This document shows, one piece after another, positions 1 through 5,039 of a stretch of DNA of 5,859 nt. Where the stretch lies: NCBI GenBank assembly GCA_910585645.1, contig CAJUFP010000184.1, positions 1 through 5,859 of the forward strand. The letters run 5' to 3'. Both the position numbers and the translations under genes were made by a program. How positions within the stretch are numbered: the stretch's first letter is position 1; each line of letters starts with the position of its first letter. This DNA comes from an uncultured Hungatella sp. GTDB taxonomy: Bacteria; Bacillota; Clostridia; Lachnospirales; Lachnospiraceae. The notes beneath the pieces were generated by a model. That model was not told where the DNA came from and made no database searches. It saw only the letters and a program-made list of their open reading frames with translations.

Positions 1-3
1 TTC

Positions 4-43
4 CGCAGGGCGAGGAACTTATTCCCCATATAGACGCCCTGCG
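4..43. repeat. 9-bp G+C-rich inverted repeat
   Basis: CGCAGGGCG at 4-12 is the exact reverse complement of CGCCCTGCG at 35-43, with a 22-base spacer. In RNA from either strand this would form a stable stem. Read on the minus strand, the loop contains an ATG (27-29) opening a frame MGNKFLALR that runs off the window, so the stem could sit at the start of a neighbouring gene. There is no T-run on either side, so it is not a standard intrinsic terminator. Role unknown. Confidence 0.5.
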
Positions 44-119
44 CCGCATCCTGTTGTCTTCTCCCGGAGGGAATCGGACAGCTTCCATTCCTTTTTGGAT
101 GATGGCTTTTCTGACTTTT

Positions 120-130
120 GGATGCCTGCC
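120..130 (+). repeat. Direct repeat copy 1 (GGATGCCTGCC)
   Basis: An 11-base sequence identical to 4965-4975, in the same orientation. The two copies bracket the five-gene operon and lie close to the changes from G+C-rich flank to A+T-richer operon DNA. It may be a recombination or insertion footprint, or chance. The match does not extend beyond 11 bases on either side. Confidence 0.4.
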
Positions 131-294
131 AAATACCCTACCTTAATCCCTGTTATCTCCATACAAAAAACACCCTTTCAAAAATCATTCATAGTAATCT
201 AACTTGTGGAAATTATTACGAAAAATGTAAAATTCCATTCCCGTTTTCCATCTATTCGTTTCCAGACAATCACCCTATAGATGAGATACTCTTT

Positions 295-1398
295 TTAACA
301 ATCTTTTTTATACAATGCCTTGTAACTGCCAAGATTCAAAAGAATACCCACCATCAAAATCACTGCCGTCATAACCACCTCACAATATTTTCTACCTGTT
401 AAACGGTATATCAAATTACTCTCGCATAAAGCATTCTGCATCAATAGTGCAATGAGGATTCCACCAGCCAATGCCGGGATTGCCTTTAACAACATTGATG
501 TCATATTCGGGCTACGTGCAGACAGGCAAAACAGAATGCCACTAACTCCAAGCGCCAGCAGGTAAACCATAATAATAAAAAGCATGATATATTTCCCATA
601 AGTAATTGAGATTGCAAAAACCTCTGTATTGAGGAAAGAGGACATATCAGACCCTGCAAACAAGAATGCTCCCGTAGTTCCCCATGCCAGCATCCCGATG
701 GCTGTAATAAAACTGACCACAATGAATGCGGAAATCATTGTACAGACATACTGCATCCGGTACGCTTTTTTCCCGATCCTGCTGGAATACTGAGCTGCCA
801 CTATATTATTCTCCCTATCGTTCACCACAACAGGCGCAGCTATAAAAAATACACAGACCAGACACCATATTGCCAGATACATCAAATAATTGCTGGTATA
901 CACGAAAACTTCAAACGGCAGTATGCTATTTTTTTCCTCCCCGTATTCCCTATACTTCTGCATTACATTCTCATATTCCTGAAACCAGATACGGGAATAG
1001 CCTGTATTTTCTTCAAGCAGACTGCGCATTTTGGAATAAACGCTGTAATCATACCCCTCATAGCCGTTTATAGCTTTCTGCTCATAGTCCAGATAACCCC
1101 CATAATCCTCTACTCCGTTTTCCTCAAAGTAACCATTCTCACCAATCACTGACCGGGCCTGATAAAGAACATTATTGTAACCATCCTCTATCTCCTCAAA
1201 TTCTGCCTGGTCAATGGTATTCCCATATCGGGCAATCCAGTCCGAAAGGATATCCAGCCGGACGCTCAGGCTGTCTCCCTCCCACCGGAACGGTTTTATC
1301 CATTGAAACAAAAAGGAAAAAAAGAATAGAATCGAAAAAATTGCAATAACCAGAACTGTCCGGAATGTCCATATTTTTTTCATTTCTGCTGTAAACAT
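295..1398 (-). CDS. ABC-2-type transporter membrane subunit (second permease)
   Basis: A 367-residue polytopic membrane protein, probably one half of the transmembrane channel of an ABC exporter driven by the ATPase two genes upstream. Hydrophobic segments lie near residues 13-33, 167-191, 217-246, 267-294, 302-323 and 340-358, giving six helices. A large hydrophilic loop (about 35-165) between helices 1 and 2 is predicted to face outside; residues 89-121 hold eight tyrosines and eight Asp/Glu. After helix 2, VVNDRENNIVAAQYSSR resembles the ExexG...SS/TP...R cytoplasmic motif typical of ABC-2 permeases. The ATG follows directly on the TAA of the preceding gene (stop 1399-1401), with AAGGAG nine bases upstream; the alternative Met6 lacks a ribosome-binding site. 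It is the last gene of the operon. The substrate cannot be read from sequence; an antimicrobial peptide or lipid is a guess. Confidence 0.85.
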   Translation of the reverse strand: MFTAEMKKIWTFRTVLVIAIFSILFFFSFLFQWIKPFRWEGDSLSVRLDILSDWIARYGNTIDQAEFEEIEDGYNNVLYQARSVIGENGYFEENGVEDYGGYLDYEQKAINGYEGYDYSVYSKMRSLLEENTGYSRIWFQEYENVMQKYREYGEEKNSILPFEVFVYTSNYLMYLAIWCLVCVFFIAAPVVVNDRENNIVAAQYSSRIGKKAYRMQYVCTMISAFIVVSFITAIGMLAWGTTGAFLFAGSDMSSFLNTEVFAISITYGKYIMLFIIMVYLLALGVSGILFCLSARSPNMTSMLLKAIPALAGGILIALLMQNALCESNLIYRLTGRKYCEVVMTAVILMVGILLNLGSYKALYKKDC

Positions 1399-2466
1399 TT
1401 ATGCAAGCTCCTTCCTCTTAAAATAATACAGACCCACCATCAATCCGCCCGCCAGAAGGAGCAGATGCAGCGTTACCGTCCATACTTCCTGATAAGCGAA
1501 CAGGGAATAATTCCCCAGATCGGTAAACCACCACTGATTGCAATAGATCACAACGGGCAGTGTCAATGTGTCCAGATAAAACAGTCTTGGAAGATACAGT
1601 TCCGAAAACAGTATAAGTCCGAAAAATGGCAGGCAAATCACAGCCGCCAGTGCCATCCATCCATAACGGATATTCCGGGCAAGGAGTACAATCAAATTAG
1701 TAAGAAGCCACCACGCAAGGAGAACCCCGGCCATAAGTACCAATGTACAGACAAAATATCTTTTCAGCGTGAAACTTTGCCATGTCAGAAATGGTTTCCC
1801 GAAAATAGGATCATCTGAATCTATCACGTAATGAAAGCTGCTTGCCATATTCGCATCCCACAATCTACTAAAATCCCAACCGGCAAAAAACACAGCCAGC
1901 GAAACAGAAATCAATATAAGGCAATAGAGCGCACCAATGATTCCATTGGCAAGAATTTTATCTTTTGCTATTTTCCTGCCCCGGCCTGAACTGTATATCA
2001 AGGCAGCCATTTCCCGCTGCTGCTCTATCTCAAATGACCGGATACCAAGCAGTGACAAAAGGATGACGCACTCAATCATAAGCGTTTTTAACTGATAAAC
2101 AAACAATGCTTCATGGACAGAAGATGTAACTTCTCCGGCAAAATAGGATAAATCTGCATCCTCCGCATCGAGCAGGTCAACCGACTGCTGCAATTTTTCA
2201 TACTTTGCCTTTATCCACTGATTCAGCAGGAAGGACTTGATATACCTTTCATTATAATAAAAAGAGCCTATCACATTAGTGTCCAGCGTATCATAAATTT
2301 TCTTTCCCTCTGAAAGTTCCCCGTTTTGTGCCAGACTGTTGACTGCGGATCTGGTGCCGGGGTCACTGAAACACAAGCCTATATTCAGACACAGGCACAA
2401 AACAATGAATATGAGAAAAAGTTTTTCCCGTAATAACTTTTTCACTTCCAGCAAACAGTATATCAT
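1399..2466 (-). CDS. ABC-2-type transporter membrane subunit (first permease)
   Basis: A 355-residue membrane protein, the probable partner of the permease encoded just downstream. Hydrophobic segments lie near residues 16-33, 124-143, 173-196, 238-262, 268-288 and 329-348. A loop of about 90 residues (34-123) between helices 1 and 2 is predicted to be extracytoplasmic, the same plan as its neighbour though the sequences look clearly different, which suggests a heterodimeric channel. After helix 2, FEIEQQREMAALIYSSGRGR fits the ABC-2 permease cytoplasmic motif. I chose the ATG at 2464-2466 because GAGAGG lies seven bases upstream and overlaps the stop of the ATPase gene, so translation is probably coupled. 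The in-frame ATG at 2479-2481 would add five residues but has its purine stretch directly against the start codon. Substrate unknown. Confidence 0.83.
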   Translation of the reverse strand: MIYCLLEVKKLLREKLFLIFIVLCLCLNIGLCFSDPGTRSAVNSLAQNGELSEGKKIYDTLDTNVIGSFYYNERYIKSFLLNQWIKAKYEKLQQSVDLLDAEDADLSYFAGEVTSSVHEALFVYQLKTLMIECVILLSLLGIRSFEIEQQREMAALIYSSGRGRKIAKDKILANGIIGALYCLILISVSLAVFFAGWDFSRLWDANMASSFHYVIDSDDPIFGKPFLTWQSFTLKRYFVCTLVLMAGVLLAWWLLTNLIVLLARNIRYGWMALAAVICLPFFGLILFSELYLPRLFYLDTLTLPVVIYCNQWWFTDLGNYSLFAYQEVWTVTLHLLLLAGGLMVGLYYFKRKELA

Positions 2467-2470
2467 CCTG

Positions 2471-3319
2471 TTACCTCTCATCCCTGTACACAGTCAAAAA
2501 TACATCTTCCAGATTTGGGTATACTTCCACTGCACTTCCGCAGTATTCTTCGCTGTAAAAGCGTACCATGCTTCCCTGTGTGCTCTGCCTCTCGCTCAAG
2601 ACCTCATGATCTATCGTAATAACAGAACCAGCAGGCACCTCAAATATCTTCCCTTCCAGCCATCCGCAGACCTGATCCGGGGTCTCATTGCAAAAGACTT
2701 CATGGTCTTTTAGCATGATGATCCTGTCCGCTATCGTTTCAATGTCTGAAACAATGTGGGTGGACAGAATGACGATACGTTCACCAGACAGGTCACGCAG
2801 CATATTCCTGAAACGCACCCTCTCTTTGGGGTCAAGCCCGGCAGTAGGTTCGTCCAAAATCAGGATTTTCGGATCGTTCAGCAGAGCCTGGGCAATACCC
2901 ACCCGCTGGAGCATCCCTCCTGAAAACTTTCTCATCTTCTGGCCTGCTACATCCGATAAAGAAACCTTCTGGAGCAGCATTTGAATACGCTTCTCCGCAT
3001 ATGTGCGCTCCAGACCTTTCAAAGCCGCCATATATTTCAAAAACTGTACAGGCGTATAATTTTTGTAATAGCCAAACTTCTGCGGAAGGTAGCCTATCAG
3101 GTCACGGTAATCTTCATCTAAATCCGTAATGTTCGTTCCCTCCCATGTGATTTCGCCCTTTGTTGGAAAAGAGAGCGTGACCAGCATCTTCATCAGGGTT
3201 GTCTTTCCTGCTCCATTAGGGGCAAGCAGTCCATATACCCCATTTTGAAATTCAAGCGTAATGTCCCGGAGTGCTGTAAACTGACCATATTTTTTCGTCA
3301 CATGATTAACTGATAGCAT
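2471..3319 (-). CDS. ABC transporter ATP-binding protein
   Basis: A 282-residue cytoplasmic ATPase that powers an ABC-2-type exporter. All nucleotide-binding motifs are intact: Walker A APNGAGKTT (residues 33-41, with Ala in place of the usual first Gly), Q-loop YLPQ with Gln80, signature FSGGM (132-136), Walker B ILILDE (152-157), D-loop GLD (161-163) and H-loop His188 in STHIVSD. The C-terminal 75 residues form the short accessory tail usual in the multidrug/antibiotic ABC-2 family (CcmA/YxlF-like). The ATG at 3317-3319 is chosen because the protein starts at the conserved first beta strand (LSVNHVTKKYG) and a GGAGG lies nine bases upstream; the frame is open further upstream to 3421 but that part reads over the preceding gene. 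It overlaps the upstream gene by 14 bp and is followed after 4 bp by the first permease, its likely partner. Confidence 0.95.
   Translation of the reverse strand: MLSVNHVTKKYGQFTALRDITLEFQNGVYGLLAPNGAGKTTLMKMLVTLSFPTKGEITWEGTNITDLDEDYRDLIGYLPQKFGYYKNYTPVQFLKYMAALKGLERTYAEKRIQMLLQKVSLSDVAGQKMRKFSGGMLQRVGIAQALLNDPKILILDEPTAGLDPKERVRFRNMLRDLSGERIVILSTHIVSDIETIADRIIMLKDHEVFCNETPDQVCGWLEGKIFEVPAGSVITIDHEVLSERQSTQGSMVRFYSEEYCGSAVEVYPNLEDVFLTVYRDER
2474..2479 (-). promoter_or_regulatory. Ribosome-binding site that decides the first permease start
   Basis: Minus-strand GAGAGG, seven bases before the ATG at 2464-2466. It overlaps the last codons and stop of the ATPase gene, implying coupled translation, and favours this start over the ATG five codons upstream. 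Confidence 0.65.
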
Positions 3320-4049
3320 ATTGTTCTTCCTCCCTGGTCTTTGATATGAAAAAAGCAAACAGGGCAATAAGGTATCCTGCAAATACGATAACCGTAATAA
3401 TAAATACCAGACTGCCTGCAAGGTTCAAAAGAATTGTCTCAAGTTCCTCCCCATAAAACACAATCACAAAAGCATTGATTATCCCCCACAGGACAGGCGG
3501 AAGTATCGTTGTCAGATATGGCATACCTTTTATCTGAAACACCAGCATAATTATTCCATACAGAAAAATTGAAACAAACGAAAGCCCTAATATTTTCCAA
3601 AAAGCATTGACCGGAAGCTGAAACTGCATAAGCAAAGAGAGCATCAGGACATTCAGAAAAATATTGCTTCCACTGAAACATATCATGCGAAAGGCAGAAA
3701 CCTGCCTGGCCGTGTACCTGCAGGTCATTTTTATATCATATAGCTGTAAACGGTATTCCTTCCATGATGTCAGCAAATAAGATGCGATATATGCAAATGG
3801 GGATACTGCAAATACCATACAGATAATCACCTGCGAACCTGCCTGTATTAAAAGCAGCCATATACAGGCTGCTATCAAAAGTCCTAATAAAAAGCAGTCT
3901 CCCACTCCAAAAAATAAAGTATGGAATGTGCAGACACGCCCCACCTCAAGCATTTTCCTGAATTTATCCCCCGGCTTTACCACACCTTTTTCCACAATTT
4001 CGCTGATAGCAAAGTTCTTTTCAGCTTCTGACAATTTCTGTATACTCAT
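3306..4049 (-). CDS. Six-helix membrane protein, candidate sigma-factor regulator
   Basis: A 247-residue protein of a family I do not recognise. The first 40 or so residues are soluble and charged (MSIQKLSEAEKNFAISEI...), followed by hydrophobic segments near 44-67, 72-94, 122-141, 152-172, 178-198 and 208-235. Its ATG lies inside the end of the sigma-factor gene (29 bp overlap) behind a strong AAGGAGGG with nine-base spacing, so the two are translated together. Genes in this position after an ECF sigma factor often encode its anti-sigma factor, and the soluble N-terminus plus membrane body would suit that role. However, no HxxxCxxC zinc-binding anti-sigma motif is present, so this is inference from position only. 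Alternatively it is an accessory membrane subunit of the ABC exporter encoded next to it, whose ATPase gene begins 14 bp before this gene ends. Confidence 0.8.
   Translation of the reverse strand: MSIQKLSEAEKNFAISEIVEKGVVKPGDKFRKMLEVGRVCTFHTLFFGVGDCFLLGLLIAACIWLLLIQAGSQVIICMVFAVSPFAYIASYLLTSWKEYRLQLYDIKMTCRYTARQVSAFRMICFSGSNIFLNVLMLSLLMQFQLPVNAFWKILGLSFVSIFLYGIIMLVFQIKGMPYLTTILPPVLWGIINAFVIVFYGEELETILLNLAGSLVFIITVIVFAGYLIALFAFFISKTREEEQYAIS
3326..3335 (-). promoter_or_regulatory. Ribosome-binding site of the ATPase gene
   Basis: Minus-strand AGGGAGGAAG with its GGAGG core nine bases before the ATG at 3317-3319. It lies inside the end of the membrane-protein gene and argues against the longer upstream-extended reading frame. 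Confidence 0.75.
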
Positions 4050-4599
4050 CGTAAAATTCCCTCCTTACCTGCTTGATCAGACGGTAATATTTCGATTTGA
4101 CAGATGCTTCCGGCCTCCCGGTCAGTACGGCGATTTCCTGAAAAGTCTGTTCACCATAAATGTGCAGACGAAAAATCTGTTGCACATCCAACTGGAAACT
4201 GCTGACGTAATGTTCTATTTTTTCTAAAAATTCAGCTTGGACAATGTTATTCTCATAATCTATCCTGCCCACATAATCAACGGTCTCCGTTTCGTCCAGC
4301 TCTTCCAACGGGATTGTATCTGGCAGCGCCTTCCGCCTGAAATCAATAATCTTATTCGTCGCAATCCGATAGAGCCATGTACGGAAAGAGGAAAGTTTTT
4401 TCTGATAGGAGCCAATAGAACGCAGCATGGAAATGAATATCTCCTGTGTCAGATCACGGGCAAGCTCTTTATCGCTTATCTGTCTTGCAACAAATATATA
4501 AATTTCGTCATAATAGGCACGAACAAGGGAATCTGCATCTTTCGATGAGCCAAAGAGTTTGATCCTGTGAATCCATTTCGTTTCCTGTGCAGTGTTCAC
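4021..4599 (-). CDS. ECF-type RNA polymerase sigma factor
   Basis: A 192-residue sigma-70 family protein of the extracytoplasmic-function type: only regions 2 and 4 are present. Region 2 spans about 23-90, with DLTQEIFISMLRSI (core-binding part) and SFRTWLYRIATNKIIDFRRK (-10 recognition and melting part). An acidic linker (about 92-118) leads to region 4 (about 124-180), where TFQEIAVLTGRPEASVKSKY is the helix-turn-helix that reads the -35 element. The start is GTG (4597-4599): AAGGAGGG lies six bases upstream, the only nearby ATG is out of frame, and the next internal Met (58) would remove most of region 2. It heads an operon with a membrane protein and an ABC exporter, as in the B. subtilis sigY operon, so it probably directs transcription of that operon in response to envelope stress or an antimicrobial compound. 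A matching ECF-type promoter lies just upstream. Confidence 0.93.
   Translation of the reverse strand: MNTAQETKWIHRIKLFGSSKDADSLVRAYYDEIYIFVARQISDKELARDLTQEIFISMLRSIGSYQKKLSSFRTWLYRIATNKIIDFRRKALPDTIPLEELDETETVDYVGRIDYENNIVQAEFLEKIEHYVSSFQLDVQQIFRLHIYGEQTFQEIAVLTGRPEASVKSKYYRLIKQVRREFYDEYTEIVRS
4059..4066 (-). promoter_or_regulatory. Ribosome-binding site of the 247-residue membrane protein
   Basis: Minus-strand AAGGAGGG, nine bases before the ATG at 4047-4049, embedded in the coding end of the sigma-factor gene. It supports translation from within the overlap. Confidence 0.75.
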
Positions 4600-4605
4600 C
4601 CGCCT

Positions 4606-4613
4606 CCCTCCTT
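4606..4613 (-). promoter_or_regulatory. Ribosome-binding site deciding the GTG start of the sigma factor
   Basis: Minus-strand AAGGAGGG, six bases before GTG 4597-4599. No in-frame ATG competes nearby. The strong site may compensate for the weaker GTG start. Confidence 0.75.
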
Positions 4614-4623
4614 CCCATTAATA

Positions 4624-4651
4624 TATTCGTTTTTTTTCAGAAAAAAGTTTC
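4624..4651 (-). promoter_or_regulatory. Putative ECF sigma-factor promoter of the operon
   Basis: On the minus strand GAAAC (4651-4647) is followed after exactly 17 bases by CGAATA (4629-4624). The AAC-type -35 and CG-starting -10 with 16-17 bp spacing are the usual layout of ECF promoters such as those read by Bacillus sigma-W and its relatives. The -10 lies about 25 bases before the sigma-factor start codon, leaving a short leader with the ribosome-binding site. I see no better TTGACA/TATAAT pair in the region. Autoregulation by the encoded sigma factor is inferred. Confidence 0.55.
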
Positions 4652-4659
4652 TTTTTTCT
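4639..4659. repeat. Perfect 9-bp inverted repeat of A/T tracts
   Basis: AGAAAAAAG (4639-4647) and CTTTTTTCT (4651-4659) are exact reverse complements separated by TTT. The palindrome covers the proposed -35 element. It may be an operator or simply A-tract curved DNA; the stem is nearly all A-T and lacks a terminator-like G+C core. Confidence 0.5.
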
Positions 4660-4666
4660 TTATAAA

Positions 4667-4873
4667 TTATTGTATATTTTTTACTACTATCTGAGGCCGT
4701 AATTCCTGATATGCAGACTCTGCTATCAGGCCGTCCACCTGCCTATAGAAATGGTAAACCGTCGCATAGGATATAAGCCCATAGCAACGGTTCTCTTTCG
4801 TATATTTCTGTTCTAATATTGATACGGTGGCCTCTCTCCCGTTTTGAGCCGCCCCTGTAGTCCGCAGGGGCAA
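4667..4873 (-). CDS. Doubtful short hypothetical protein or gene remnant
   Basis: A 68-residue reading frame beginning at TTG (4871-4873) and ending in TAA just upstream of the operon promoter. The internal part (ILEQKYTKENRCYGLISYAT and on through VYHFYRQVDGLIAES) looks protein-like and has plausible codon use. There is no ATG in frame and no good ribosome-binding site, and the frame can be extended upstream only to a TGA near 4925-4927. I do not recognise it. It could be the tail of a decayed gene rather than a working one, or a chance frame. Confidence 0.25.
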   Translation of the reverse strand: MPLRTTGAAQNGREATVSILEQKYTKENRCYGLISYATVYHFYRQVDGLIAESAYQELRPQIVVKNIQ

Positions 4874-5039
4874 AGTCTTATGTGCTTCCGCGGAATGAGG
4901 TGTAAGGATTATCCATACCGCCCTTCACCTACTCTCCCCGATTCCCCAATCTGCCGGAAACCGGGGATGCCTGCCCTATCCGTCCTCTGTGGCTTATTGG
5001 GGATATGGAGCCACGGCAGACCTCCCCGTTACTGTACCA
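4850..5039. other. G+C-rich stretch with several inverted repeats
   Basis: Between the unknown protein's stop and the operon, this stretch is G+C-rich (38/60 at 4921-4980). Three inverted repeats are visible: GCCCCTG 4851-4857 with CAGGGGC 4865-4871; TCCCCAAT 4943-4950 with ATTGGGGA 4996-5003; GTGGCT 4989-4994 with AGCCAC 5009-5014. None is followed by a T-run on either strand, so I do not call a terminator. It could be a structured leader, a small RNA, or the scar of a mobile element. No confident gene is seen. Confidence 0.4.
4965..4975 (+). repeat. Direct repeat copy 2 (GGATGCCTGCC)
   Basis: Identical to 120-130 and in the same orientation, on the other side of the operon. A second, shorter shared word, TCCGCAGGG (2-10 and 4861-4869), occurs in the same order in both flanks, though the spacing differs (118 versus 104 bases). 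Confidence 0.4.

Larger units (their letters stand above)
1..294. other. Left-edge stretch without a convincing gene
   Basis: No gene can be supported here. The first 60 bases are G+C-rich (34/60), falling to 14/60 at 181-240. A plus-strand frame is open from the window edge to a TAA at 144-146 (47 residues, containing EELIPHIDALRRILL), which could be the tail of a gene lying to the left. On the minus strand two frames are also open off the left edge, with ATGs at 47-49 and 27-29 but only weak ribosome-binding sites. None is decisive. Downstream of the operon's last stop (minus-strand TAA at 295-297) there is a weak 7-bp inverted repeat (249-255 with 277-283) but no following T-run, so I call no terminator. 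Confidence 0.5.

Noticed and set aside
249..283. Possible terminator after the operon
   Set aside because: Only a 7-bp A+T-rich stem with a 21-base loop and no T-run on the minus strand.
118..402. Plus-strand frame of 94 residues
   Set aside because: It overlaps the end of the second permease, is rich in His, Ile, Asn and Phe as expected from antisense of A+T-rich DNA, and has no ribosome-binding site.
2464..2481. ATG at 2479-2481 as start of the first permease
   Set aside because: The purine stretch touches the start codon, while the ATG at 2464-2466 has GAGAGG at a normal spacing. The difference is only five residues and remains possible.
2339..2713. Plus-strand frame of 124 residues, and similar plus-strand frames over the operon
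   Set aside because: These are antisense to well-supported genes with intact motifs and do not resemble proteins.
3320..3421. Upstream extension of the ATPase frame adding 34 residues
   Set aside because: It reads over the end of the membrane-protein gene, adds a hydrophobic stretch not found in ABC ATPases, and a proper ribosome-binding site sits before the ATG at 3317-3319.
4851..4871. GCCCCTG/CAGGGGC hairpin as an intrinsic terminator
   Set aside because: The stem is strong but no T-run follows on either strand, so it is kept only as a repeat.
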